Below, in pieces: positions 7,719-15,205 of a stretch of DNA of 17,427 nucleotides (position 1 is the first letter of the stretch; the number at the start of each line of letters is the position of its first letter). The stretch is from assembly GCA_038062935.1 (NCBI GenBank), contig JBBTWG010000014.1, forward strand, positions 1-17,427. Reading direction: 5' to 3'. Under the pieces are notes generated by a model. The model was not told the DNA's origin. It did not search any database and worked only from the letters and a program-made list of their open reading frames with translations. This stretch comes from JBBTWG01 sp038062935. GTDB lineage: Bacteria; Patescibacteriota; Gracilibacteria; UBA1369; UBA12463. Both the position numbers and the translations under genes were made by a program.

Positions 7719-8957
7719 ATGAAAAAAGCATCACTCGCCAGTTTCGCTCTTGCGGCAATCCTCGTCCATCCACTCGGTGTCTTCGCACAGGGTGTAGATC
7801 TCTCAGTAGACCAAACAAGTTTACGATTCTCAACCAACGTTTTTGTCGAAGGACAAAAGGTAAAAATTTATGCAACCGCGACTAATAAAACTTCAAAGGA
7901 CCTCTATGGAGTGATAAGATTTTTTGACGACAAGACAAAAAAACAGATCGGAACCGATCAGCCAATTTCTGTTTTCGCAGGAAAAACAGATGACGTTTTT
8001 ATAGATTGGTATCCCAATAGTGGATCAGAAACAGTCTCTGCAAAACTGTATCCATTCGAACAGGATGGGGACAACGTGGAAAACAATTCAGTAACAAAAA
8101 CAGTCTCCGTAGAATCAGATTTTGATCGTGATGGAAATCCAGATATTACAGATGTCGACGACGATAATGATCGAACCGCAGATAATGAGGATGCTTTTCC
8201 AAAAAATAAAAATGAACAGAAAGATACCGACGGTGACGGAAAAGGAGATAACGAAGATCTCGATGATGACAATGACGGAATTCCAGACACAGAAGATGCA
8301 CTTCCTCTCGATCCGACAGAAACAAAAGATAATGACAAAGATGGGATCGGAGACAATAAAGATCCCAACGACGACAATGACGGACTCTACGATGGACAGG
8401 AAATCGCTATCGGCACCAATCCAAAAGTTGCAGATACCGACGGAGACGGGGTGATTGATGGGAAAGACGCGTTTCCACTCGACCCAAAAGAATCAAAAGA
8501 TAGCGATCATGATGGCATCGGAGACAACGCAGATTCAGACAGAGATAATGATGGAATTCCAAATATCAAAGATAAATTTCCAGAAAATCTCACAGCAAAG
8601 ATCCAAGTACAAGGAGTTCCTTTCATAGTCGCACCAGGAGAAAAAATAAGCCTCAATGCCTCAGAAACCAAAGATCCAGACGGAAAAATCAGAAAAGTCA
8701 GATGGAAAGTCGATAACGAAAAAGAGCAAGAAGGAGTCATTCTCGAAAAAACCTTCACCGAAACAGGATCGCATAAAATCACAGTAAAAATACAAGACGA
8801 CAGCGGCGAAGAAATCAGTAAAAACTACACAATCTATGTCTCCAAGATGGGGAATATAGGAACTCTGGGAGCCATTTTCATGCTGATTGCACTTGCAATC
8901 TATGGTGGCTTCAAGTATATTACGTCCGCTTCGCGCCGAAAAAAGAGTAAAAAATAA
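7719..8957 (+). CDS. surface-anchored thrombospondin type 3 repeat / PKD domain protein
   Basis: This is a predicted secreted, calcium-binding cell-surface protein of 412 residues. It has a signal peptide (1-23, cleavage likely after VFA), then an Ig-like/CARDB-type beta domain (about 25-131). Residues 134-288 form an Asp-rich stretch of thrombospondin type 3 repeats with DxDxDG-type calcium loops such as DTDGDGKGD, DNDKDGIGD, DTDGDGVID and DSDHDGIGD. A PKD-like domain (about 290-375) contains DPDG near 319-322. A single membrane helix (about 379-397) and a basic tail (RRKKSKK) anchor the C-terminus with the protein outside. No LPXTG sorting signal is visible. Such arrays are usually rigid calcium-stabilised stalks. 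It follows gyrA by 45 nt with no terminator seen between them. The architecture is clear; ligand and role (adhesion, envelope structure) are unknown. Confidence 0.85.
   Translation: MKKASLASFALAAILVHPLGVFAQGVDLSVDQTSLRFSTNVFVEGQKVKIYATATNKTSKDLYGVIRFFDDKTKKQIGTDQPISVFAGKTDDVFIDWYPNSGSETVSAKLYPFEQDGDNVENNSVTKTVSVESDFDRDGNPDITDVDDDNDRTADNEDAFPKNKNEQKDTDGDGKGDNEDLDDDNDGIPDTEDALPLDPTETKDNDKDGIGDNKDPNDDNDGLYDGQEIAIGTNPKVADTDGDGVIDGKDAFPLDPKESKDSDHDGIGDNADSDRDNDGIPNIKDKFPENLTAKIQVQGVPFIVAPGEKISLNASETKDPDGKIRKVRWKVDNEKEQEGVILEKTFTETGSHKITVKIQDDSGEEISKNYTIYVSKMGNIGTLGAIFMLIALAIYGGFKYITSASRRKKSKK
8119..8582 (+). repeat. degenerate tandem repeat encoding calcium-binding TSP3 loops
   Basis: The DNA encoding residues about 134-288 of the surface protein repeats GAT/GAC/AAT-rich units, each giving a DxDxDGxxD loop spaced by Glu-Asp-Ala-x-Pro-type linkers. 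At least five loops are recognisable. The repeats have drifted apart at DNA level. Confidence 0.7.
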
Positions 8958-9005
8958 CAGTTTTACGGCGTACCAAAGCTCAAAATTCAATTTCACTATT
9001 TCTCT

Positions 9006-9287
9006 ATGAAAGCTGCAATTCATCCAAAAATCCACAAAGTTAAATTTGTCTGTAGCTGTGGCGAAAGCGGCGACTTCGTTTGTGAAGCTTTCTCAACAAT
9101 GGCTGAAGACACAATGAAAGTCGATGTCTGCTCCTACTGTCATCCTTTCTACACTGGCAAACAACGTATCGTGGACAGCGGCGGACGTGTCGAGAAATTC
9201 ATGAAAAAGCAAAAAGTTGCACAAGATGCGAAAGAAAAGAAAGCAACCAAAGGGAAAAAAGAAGAAAAAGTAGAAGAAAAGAAATAA
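9006..9287 (+). CDS. rpmE: 50S ribosomal protein L31 (bL31), zinc-binding type
   Basis: bL31 is a small protein of the large ribosomal subunit that bridges to the 30S head. The first 65 residues match the family from MKAAIHPKIH through HPFYTGKQRIVDSGGRVEKF. Cysteines at 16, 18, 42 and 45 form the CxC...CxxC zinc ribbon, so this is the C+ form. At 93 residues it exceeds the usual 70 or so because of a Lys/Glu/Ala-rich tail (about 68-93). The ATG lies in a CT-rich leader without a Shine-Dalgarno site. An intrinsic terminator follows the stop codon by about a dozen bases, so the gene ends its transcript here. Confidence 0.95.
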   Translation: MKAAIHPKIHKVKFVCSCGESGDFVCEAFSTMAEDTMKVDVCSYCHPFYTGKQRIVDSGGRVEKFMKKQKVAQDAKEKKATKGKKEEKVEEKK

Positions 9288-9299
9288 CAATAAACTTCA

Positions 9300-9326
9300 A
9301 AAGCCTCGCCAGCGCGGGGCTTTTTT
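9300..9326 (+). terminator. Rho-independent terminator after rpmE
   Basis: The arms 9300-9309 and 9314-9323 pair over 10 bp with one T-G wobble and a 4 nt loop (CAGC), followed by a T-tract ending at 9326. This is the classical hairpin-plus-T structure. Confidence 0.88.
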
Positions 9327-9334
9327 GATAGTAT
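9306..9334 (+). promoter_or_regulatory. candidate aroC promoter overlapping the rpmE terminator, implying a leaderless mRNA
   Basis: TAGTAT (9329-9334) has TGA directly in front (extended -10 context). TCGCCA (9306-9311) lies 17 nt upstream inside the terminator stem. A start 7 nt after the -10 would fall on the A of the aroC ATG at 9341. The boxes are imperfect, so this remains a prediction. Confidence 0.4.
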
Positions 9335-9340
9335 CCGCGC

Positions 9341-10414
9341 ATGGCTGGAAACTCTTTCGGGAAAATATTCGTCGTCACGAGCTGGGGTGAATCACACGGA
9401 AAAGCACTCGGCGTTGTAGTGGACGGTTGTCCTGCAGGGATCAAAATCACAACCGAAGATATTCAAAGAGAAGTCGATCGACGTCGTCCAAGCGGCAGCA
9501 AAATCACCACGGCAAGACAAGAAACAGACCAAGTAGAAATACTTTCTGGCATTTTCGAAGACACCACGACCGGCATGCCCATCAGCATGCTCGTCTACAA
9601 CCAAGATCAACATTCCAAAGATTACAGTTCATTGAAAAATGTCTATCGCCCAGGACACGCTGATTTCACGTACGATATGAAATACGGAATTCGGGATTAT
9701 CGAGGTGGTGGAAGATCCTCTGGACGTGAAACCGTCTCGCGAGTCATGGCTGGCGCCGTCGCAAAAAAAGTCTTGGATCAGAGCAAAATAAAAATATTCG
9801 GACACACCATCCAAGTCGGAAACATTCAGGCAGAAAAATTTGACCATAAGGAAATCGAAAAAAATCTCATGCGTTGCGCCGACAAAGTAGCCGCAGAAAA
9901 GATGATCAAATATGTCGAAAAACTCCGTGATGAAGGCGACTCCAGCGGAGCAATTCTTGAAATTATCGTGAAAAACATGCCAGTCGGTCTCGGTGAACCA
10001 TGTTTTGACAAACTTCCAGCAGACCTCGCAAAAGCCATTTTCTCAATCCCAACAATCAAAGGCGTATCTTTCGGAACAGGGTTTCAGGGCGCCGGCATGA
10101 AAGGCTCAGAAAATAACGACGTCTTTCAAACCATCAAAGGGAAAGTAAAAACCAAGACAAACCACGCCGGCGGGACGCTTGGAGGCATTTCTTCAGGCGA
10201 AGATCTCGTCATACAAATCGCCGTCAAACCACCATCCAGCATCGCCAAAAAACAGCAAACAGTCGACTCAAAAAAGAAAAAAGTCGAAATAGAAATTCGA
10301 GGTAGGCACGATGCTTGTCTGGCACCACGAGTCATCCCAGTCGCAGAAAGTATGGTTGCTATGACACTCGTCGATCATCTCTTGCGCAGTCAGGCAATCA
10401 AAAACACATTTTAA
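9341..10414 (+). CDS. aroC: chorismate synthase
   Basis: This is the last enzyme of the shikimate pathway. It converts 5-enolpyruvylshikimate-3-phosphate to chorismate with reduced FMN, in the cytoplasm. It has 357 residues, the family's usual length. Signature regions are intact: WGESHG (15-20, with conserved H18), RPGHADFTYDMKYG (103-116, with H106), YRGGGRSSGRE (120-130), MPVGLGEP (214-221), NHAGGTLGGISSG (275-287), KPPSSI (298-303) and GRHDACLAPRVIPVAE (322-337). No other aromatic biosynthesis gene is adjacent. The ATG is only 14 nt after the T-tract of the rpmE terminator, so the mRNA has little or no leader. The assignment is secure. Confidence 0.96.
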   Translation: MAGNSFGKIFVVTSWGESHGKALGVVVDGCPAGIKITTEDIQREVDRRRPSGSKITTARQETDQVEILSGIFEDTTTGMPISMLVYNQDQHSKDYSSLKNVYRPGHADFTYDMKYGIRDYRGGGRSSGRETVSRVMAGAVAKKVLDQSKIKIFGHTIQVGNIQAEKFDHKEIEKNLMRCADKVAAEKMIKYVEKLRDEGDSSGAILEIIVKNMPVGLGEPCFDKLPADLAKAIFSIPTIKGVSFGTGFQGAGMKGSENNDVFQTIKGKVKTKTNHAGGTLGGISSGEDLVIQIAVKPPSSIAKKQQTVDSKKKKVEIEIRGRHDACLAPRVIPVAESMVAMTLVDHLLRSQAIKNTF

Positions 10415-10435
10415 GAAACTTTCAATACGAAAAAA

Positions 10436-10463
10436 GTGAAAAACCAGAGAAAAGTTTTATACT
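10436..10463 (+). promoter_or_regulatory. candidate livK promoter
   Basis: TATACT (10458-10463, five of six consensus) lies 16 nt after GTGAAA (10436-10441, four of six). The predicted start near 10470 leaves a leader of about 28 nt, rich in C and T, to the livK ATG. Confidence 0.48.
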
Positions 10464-10498
10464 AATTCCCCCAAAACTATTTCCTAACTCTCACATTC

Positions 10499-11800
10499 AT
10501 GATCAATCTCCGAACATTCGGAAAGGTCGGTTTTATTGCTGGATTCACAGCCATCGCACTCGCAGGAGGATGCCTGTCTGCTCCAGGAAGCGACACTGCA
10601 TCTACTATCAAAGTTGGTCTCCTCGCGCCACTCACCGGCGATGCTGCGGCATATGGAGCAGCCATGAGTAACACGATTAAACTCGCAGCGAAACAGATGA
10701 ACGCGCAAGGTGGCATTCAAGGGAAAAATGTAGAAGTTGTCATCGAAGACAGTCAATGTGACTCAAAAGCAGGAGCGACAGCAGTGCAAAAGATGATCAA
10801 TACCGAAAAAGTCCAATTCGTAATCGGCGGACTCTGCAGCAGTGAAACACTCGGCGCAGCACCATTCGCAGAAGCAGCAAAAGTTGTGATTATCTCCCCA
10901 GGATCTTCTAGTCCAAAAATCACGACATCGGGAGATTATATTTTCAGAAATTATCCATCAGATCTCGGCAAAGGGACGATCGTAGCAAAAATTGCGACCA
11001 ACAAAGGATACAAAAAAGTTGGCGTTTTGTCTGAACAGACAGATTATGCACTCGGTTTGAAAGATGCATTCGTAGAAGCTTTCAAGGCTGTCGGTGGAGA
11101 AAGTGTTGTCGAAACTTATACATCTGATGCTACAGACCTCCGTACGCAACTCGTAAAACTCCGAGAAGCAAAAATCGATGCACTTTTCGTCGACCCACAG
11201 ACACAAAACAAGGCGCTTCTCACATTCCAACAAATGAAAGAAATGAAATGGAAAGTACAGATGATCACACAAGACGCAGTCATCAGCGACAAAGAGACAC
11301 TCATGAAAGAAAAAGATTTTGAGGAAGGCATGATCGGCGTGGATCTCGTGCCACGAAATGACGACCCAATGGTCACAAAATTCCGTGCTGATTACAAAGC
11401 AGAGTACGCAGTAGATCCAAACTTCGAAATCTTCTCATACGCCACATACGACGCTATGACACTCCTCAAGCAAGGTATCGAAAAAGGAGGAGAATATAAC
11501 GGCACAAAACTCAAAGATTATCTCTACACGGTAAAAGATTTCAAAGGTCTTCTCGGCACTTACGGCTTCGACCAAAATGGTGATCCAACCATCGAATACG
11601 CGACACTCGTCGTCAAAGATGGAGTAGCCGTCGCAGCACCAGAAATTTTGACAACAAAGGTAGAACCAGTTGTGACAGCAGAAGTGAAAAAAGAAGAGCC
11701 AAAGAAAGAAGAAGCAAAAGTTGAAGAAGTCAAAGTAGAGGAAGTAAAAGTAGAAACAAAAACAGAGACTCCAGCACCGAGCGAAACTACCAAAGAATAG
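10499..11800 (+). CDS. livK: branched-chain/polar amino acid ABC transporter substrate-binding lipoprotein
   Basis: This is a type I periplasmic-binding-fold protein (Peripl_BP_6/Leu-Ile-Val-binding family) that captures an amino acid outside the membrane and delivers it to LivHM. Residues 1-24 are a lipoprotein signal ending in ALAGG, with C25 as the acylated cysteine, so it is membrane-tethered as in monoderms. The ligand-binding core is about 37-385. C87 and C113 (in GGLCSS) match the positions of the disulfide in E. coli LivJ/LivK, and the SPGSSSP region (133-139) fits the ligand loop. Residues about 387-433 are a Lys/Glu/Val-rich low-complexity tail not present in standard LivK. The gene is first in the operon and separated from livH by a strong terminator, which should favour higher expression of the binding protein. 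The exact substrate (Leu/Ile/Val, another amino acid, or urea/amide) cannot be fixed from sequence. Confidence 0.9.
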   Translation: MINLRTFGKVGFIAGFTAIALAGGCLSAPGSDTASTIKVGLLAPLTGDAAAYGAAMSNTIKLAAKQMNAQGGIQGKNVEVVIEDSQCDSKAGATAVQKMINTEKVQFVIGGLCSSETLGAAPFAEAAKVVIISPGSSSPKITTSGDYIFRNYPSDLGKGTIVAKIATNKGYKKVGVLSEQTDYALGLKDAFVEAFKAVGGESVVETYTSDATDLRTQLVKLREAKIDALFVDPQTQNKALLTFQQMKEMKWKVQMITQDAVISDKETLMKEKDFEEGMIGVDLVPRNDDPMVTKFRADYKAEYAVDPNFEIFSYATYDAMTLLKQGIEKGGEYNGTKLKDYLYTVKDFKGLLGTYGFDQNGDPTIEYATLVVKDGVAVAAPEILTTKVEPVVTAEVKKEEPKKEEAKVEEVKVEEVKVETKTETPAPSETTKE

Positions 11801-11831
11801 GCACATTGAAGCCGAAAAAGAATGATGATAC

Positions 11832-11865
11832 ACTCCCGAAGGAAATCAAACTTCGGGAGTTTTTA
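11832..11865 (+). terminator. intrinsic terminator between livK and livH
   Basis: A perfect 10 bp stem pairs 11832-11841 (ACTCCCGAAG) with 11851-11860 around a 9 nt loop, followed by TTTT before an A. It sits 32 nt after the livK stop and about 10 nt before the preferred livH start. It probably attenuates transcription into the membrane and ATPase genes. Confidence 0.88.
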
Positions 11866-11875
11866 TTATAAATCC

Positions 11876-12778
11876 ATGTTCTCTCTTCCCCCGCAAATCG
11901 TCATGAACGGAGTTATCGCAGGATCACTCTACGCGCTCATCGCGCTCGGACTCGCACTCACTTACGGAGTGCTGAAATTTGTAAATCTCGCTCACGCAGA
12001 AATGGCAACCCTCGGCGCCTATATCTTCTTCGCCATGACAATAGTGTTAGACTGGCCAATCGTGAACAGCGCCATTCTCACAGCACTCCTCGTGGGAGGC
12101 ATTGGCATTCTTATACAAAAATTCACATTCAAGCCTATTAAAAAAGCAGCCTCATATACACCGATGCTCGCAGCAATTGGTGTAGGAATTTTTCTGCAAG
12201 CAATGGTCATGATTTTCGCAGGACCAGGCGTCAAAACATATGACAGAAGTGGAGTGGAAACATATCAATTTTTCGGAGACAAGCTCTATATCACTAATCT
12301 GCAAATCATCATTATCGCAACATCCATCACTTTCATGCTCGCGCTCTTCGCATTTCTGAAGTACACAAAAACTGGAAAAGCGATTCGCGCTGTTTCTGAT
12401 AACCAGGAAGCCGCCGAAATCGTCGGGATCAATTCGGAGAAAATCACCACGATCATATTTTTCATCGCATCCATGCTCGCCGGAGCCGCAGGAATTCTGA
12501 TTGGCTACGAAAATAATCTCCAACCAGTGATGGCAGCGCCACTCATTATCAAATCCTTCACAGCCATCATCGTCGGCGGTATCGGGAGCGTCCCGGCAGC
12601 CGTCGCGGGCGGATTTTTGATAGGAATCATCGAAAATGTTGGGATAGGATTGAGCATAAACGGCGTCTCAATCCCCTCTTCCTACAAAGACGTTTTCGCA
12701 TTCGCACTTCTCATTCTCGTACTTCTCATGAAGCCAACAGGACTTTTCATTCGCAACGAAGAAAAAACCAGAAATTAA
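11876..12778 (+). CDS. livH: branched-chain amino acid ABC transporter permease LivH
   Basis: This is one of the two membrane subunits of the amino acid importer. It has 300 residues from the ATG at 11876. The reading frame extends back to 11822, but that start would put the terminator hairpin inside the coding region and add an 18-residue hydrophilic leader unlike the family; an ATG at 11903 is also possible. About eight hydrophobic segments are visible. The cytoplasmic ATPase-contact motif is seen as GKAIRAVSDNQEAAEIVGI (167-185), and the conserved GGIGSVPAAVAGG glycine-rich helix is at 234-246. The ATG comes right after the terminator T-tract (TATTAT at 11864-11869 could serve as a -10 for a leaderless transcript). 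livM follows after 10 nt. Confidence 0.92.
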   Translation: MFSLPPQIVMNGVIAGSLYALIALGLALTYGVLKFVNLAHAEMATLGAYIFFAMTIVLDWPIVNSAILTALLVGGIGILIQKFTFKPIKKAASYTPMLAAIGVGIFLQAMVMIFAGPGVKTYDRSGVETYQFFGDKLYITNLQIIIIATSITFMLALFAFLKYTKTGKAIRAVSDNQEAAEIVGINSEKITTIIFFIASMLAGAAGILIGYENNLQPVMAAPLIIKSFTAIIVGGIGSVPAAVAGGFLIGIIENVGIGLSINGVSIPSSYKDVFAFALLILVLLMKPTGLFIRNEEKTRN

Positions 12779-12788
12779 AAAAAATTCT

Positions 12789-13685
12789 ATGATTGAGCAA
12801 ATTTTTTTCCTCCTCATACTCATCACCATCGGCACGATTCTCACGCAATCCTACAACATCAGTCTGGGATACACGGGCATATTTCATCTCGGGCACATCG
12901 GATTTTACGCCATCGGCGCATACACCGCAGGAATTCTCTCGACAACTTTTCAGACATCATTTCTCATGAATATTCTTCTCGCATTTCTCTTTGCAGGATT
13001 TGCAGGATTTCTCATCGCACTCCCAGCAATTCGACTCAAAAGCCATTATCTCGCCCTTGCCACACTCGGATTTGGAGAAATTATTCGCATCATTTTGCTC
13101 AATTGGGTTTCGCTCACCGGCGGTCCACTCGGCATCACCAGCATTCCAGCACCAAAAATTTTAGGAGTCACTTTCGATGGAAATTTTGAAAAATTAGTAC
13201 TCTACGCAGGAATTGCTATCGTCATCCACTCGATCATCTACAAAATCGTAAAATCACCATACGGAAAAATTCTCGAATCTATTCGTGAAGACGAAATCGC
13301 CGCAGAATCACTCGGGAAAAATGTGAACAAAATCAAGCTTCAAGCACTCACGCTCAGCGCAGGATTCGCAGGAATCGCCGGCGCACTCTACGCGCACGGA
13401 CTTTACTACATCGATCCCGCAATCTTCACGATTCATGTCATGATCTTCGTTCTCGTCATGACGATCACTGGAGGCATCGGCAATTTCTGGGGCGCAATAG
13501 TCGGTCCATTCGTCATCTACGGAATCTTCGAACCGCTCCGCTTCTTCGGGAGCACCGGAACAATTCTCGGAGTGGACATCAATATCGGAGCACTCCGAAT
13601 AGCGCTCTACGCAGCCATTTTCGTCATCATTATTATTTTACGCCCACAAGGCATCATCGGCATCAGAAAACTTACCAAAAAATGA
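12789..13685 (+). CDS. livM: branched-chain amino acid ABC transporter permease LivM
   Basis: This is the second membrane subunit, partner of LivH, with 298 residues and about eight to ten hydrophobic segments. Recognisable family blocks are SLGYTGIFHLGHIGFYAIGA (25-44), ALPAIRLKSHYLALATLGFG (77-96), the ATPase-coupling loop SIREDEIAAESLGKNV (164-179), TGGIGNFWGAIVGP (227-240) and the terminal RPQGIIG (285-291). It is shorter than E. coli LivM because it lacks the extra N-terminal segment, as in many bacteria. Its stop overlaps the livG start by 4 bp (ATGA), which indicates translational coupling. Confidence 0.93.
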   Translation: MIEQIFFLLILITIGTILTQSYNISLGYTGIFHLGHIGFYAIGAYTAGILSTTFQTSFLMNILLAFLFAGFAGFLIALPAIRLKSHYLALATLGFGEIIRIILLNWVSLTGGPLGITSIPAPKILGVTFDGNFEKLVLYAGIAIVIHSIIYKIVKSPYGKILESIREDEIAAESLGKNVNKIKLQALTLSAGFAGIAGALYAHGLYYIDPAIFTIHVMIFVLVMTITGGIGNFWGAIVGPFVIYGIFEPLRFFGSTGTILGVDINIGALRIALYAAIFVIIIILRPQGIIGIRKLTKK

Positions 13686-14446
13686 ATCACATACTCGAAA
13701 TCGAAAAACTGGAAAAACATTTTGGAGGTCTCCACGCCGTCCAGAACTGCTCATTCCAGGTGAAAAAAAACTCGATCACTGGACTTATCGGGCCCAACGG
13801 CGCGGGGAAGACGACAACATTTGATCTCATCTCGGGATTCATGACAGCCACGAGCGGAAAAATTTTCTTCAAAAATGAAGAGATTACCGAAAAGCCAGCA
13901 TACAAAAGAGCTCGTATAGGTATCGGCAGAACTTTTCAAAGCGTGCGACTCTTCCCGGAACTTACCGTCATCGACAATCTCCTCATCGTTCTCGAAAAAA
14001 ATGAACAAGGTCTCAAAAATATTTTTTCAAAAAAATCAGCACTGAAAAAAAATCGCGAACAAGCCATGGAATATTTGAAAGAAATAAATCTCCACGAACA
14101 TGCTCACATGTACGCCGGAAATCTCTCATACGGACAACAAAAATTATTAGAAATTATTCGGACCATCGCTACGGAGTCGGATATCATTTTGCTCGACGAA
14201 CCCGCCGCCGGTGTGAATCCCACAATGCTACGAAACATCGAAAACATCATCAAAAAGCTCCACAGCGAAGGTCGTACCATCCTTATCGTCGAACACAATA
14301 TGCCGTTCGTCATGGGAATGTGCGAAGAAATTATCGTCATGGATCAGGGCACAGTACTTTTCACTGGATCGCCAGAAGAAGTGCAGAGAAATCCGAAAGT
14401 TTTGGAAGCGTACCTGGGAAAGAAACATGTGACTTTTGACGTGTGA
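13682..14446 (+). CDS. livG: branched-chain amino acid ABC transporter ATP-binding protein LivG
   Basis: This is one of the paired cytoplasmic ATPases that drive LivHM. It has 254 residues, with Walker A GPNGAGKT (37-44), Q-loop Q86 in GRTFQSVRLF, ABC signature LSYGQ (148-152), Walker B IILLDE (168-173) and H-loop H205 in VEHNMPFV. The C-terminal GSPEEVQRNPKVLEAYLG block (229-246) is typical of the LivG-specific C-terminal domain. The start overlaps livM by 4 bp. The last codons and the stop are formed by the beginning of an intergenic repeat (from 14424), so the terminal KHVTFDV residues may be a by-product of repeat insertion. Confidence 0.95.
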   Translation: MNHILEIEKLEKHFGGLHAVQNCSFQVKKNSITGLIGPNGAGKTTTFDLISGFMTATSGKIFFKNEEITEKPAYKRARIGIGRTFQSVRLFPELTVIDNLLIVLEKNEQGLKNIFSKKSALKKNREQAMEYLKEINLHEHAHMYAGNLSYGQQKLLEIIRTIATESDIILLDEPAAGVNPTMLRNIENIIKKLHSEGRTILIVEHNMPFVMGMCEEIIVMDQGTVLFTGSPEEVQRNPKVLEAYLGKKHVTFDV

Positions 14447-14497
14447 CATGTGACTTCCTAACTCCTGATCTCCTAACTCCTATCTCCTCGCCCCCGC
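14424..14497 (+). repeat. repeat leader copy 1 (TGTGAC motifs plus TCCTAAN heptamers) upstream of livF
   Basis: This 74 nt element runs from the last codons of livG to the base before the livF ATG. The first part carries three TGTGAC motifs (from 14429, 14442 and 14449), with TTGACG (14436-14441) between the first two. The second part has TCCT recurring with a period of 7-8 nt (14456, 14463, 14471, 14478, 14485). Its first 34 nt or so match copy 2 at 16000 with two visible differences. Confidence 0.85.
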
Positions 14498-15205
14498 ATG
14501 CTCTCAATCAACAATCTCACCGCCAGTTACGGAGGTCCCGATATCATCCACGACGTCGAAATTCACATCGAGGAAGGCGAAATCGTGACGATCATCGGCC
14601 CAAACGGCGCAGGGAAGTCCACCATTCTGCGCAGCATCTTCGGAATGACGAAGATAAAAAAAGGCGAAATTCTTTTCTTCGAAGAAAGCCTCATCGGACT
14701 CCGCGCCGACCACATCATCAAAAGAGGCATCTGCTATGTCCCACAAGGTCGCAGCATTTTCGCAAACATGACTGTCCAGGAAAATCTCGAAATGGGCGGG
14801 TTCATTCACAAGAATCGAAACGACGTCGAGAAAAATCTCCAACTCATATACGAAAAATTCCCGAAACTCGCCGCACGAAAAAACCAAAAAGCAAAAACCA
14901 TGTCCGGCGGAGAACAGCAAATGCTCGCCATCGGACGAGCACTCATGGTCCAACCAAAACTCCTTCTCCTCGACGAACCAAGTATCGGACTTTCTCCAAA
15001 AATCGTGCAGGAAGTATTTCAGAAATTAACAGAAATTAGTAAAAATGGAACAGCCATTCTCATGGTTGAACAAAATGCCAACCTCGCACTGGAATATTCC
15101 ACACGCGGATATGTGCTAGAGTTAGGCAGAAATCGCCTCGAAGGCAGCGGCAAAGACCTGCTCAAAAACGAAAAAGTCGGCGAACTCTACCTCGGAAAAC
15201 AATGA
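14498..15205 (+). CDS. livF: branched-chain amino acid ABC transporter ATP-binding protein LivF
   Basis: This is the second ATPase of the importer, with 235 residues. It has Walker A GPNGAGKS (34-41), Q-loop Q83 in CYVPQGRSIF, ABC signature MSGGE (135-139), Walker B LLLLDE (155-160) and the LivF-type VEQN (190-193), which has glutamine at the H-loop position as is usual for LivF. The ATG is directly preceded by the C-rich end of repeat leader copy 1, with no Shine-Dalgarno site. Its stop overlaps the next gene by 4 bp (ATGA), so the importer operon runs straight into a second ABC system. Confidence 0.95.
   Translation: MLSINNLTASYGGPDIIHDVEIHIEEGEIVTIIGPNGAGKSTILRSIFGMTKIKKGEILFFEESLIGLRADHIIKRGICYVPQGRSIFANMTVQENLEMGGFIHKNRNDVEKNLQLIYEKFPKLAARKNQKAKTMSGGEQQMLAIGRALMVQPKLLLLDEPSIGLSPKIVQEVFQKLTEISKNGTAILMVEQNANLALEYSTRGYVLELGRNRLEGSGKDLLKNEKVGELYLGKQ

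Noticed and set aside
8122..8454. Met/Thr-rich open frame inside the TSP3 repeat region
   Set aside because: It arises from the GATGAC-type repeats read one base out of phase; the in-phase product has signal peptide and calcium loops.
11822..11875. Extended N-terminus of LivH from the ATG at 11822
   Set aside because: It would place a strong intrinsic terminator hairpin within the coding sequence and add a hydrophilic leader that LivH proteins do not have.
14443..15039. 198-codon frame overlapping livF in another frame
   Set aside because: Its translation is almost all Arg, His, Pro and Ser, typical of an out-of-frame reading of livF, which has complete ABC ATPase motifs.
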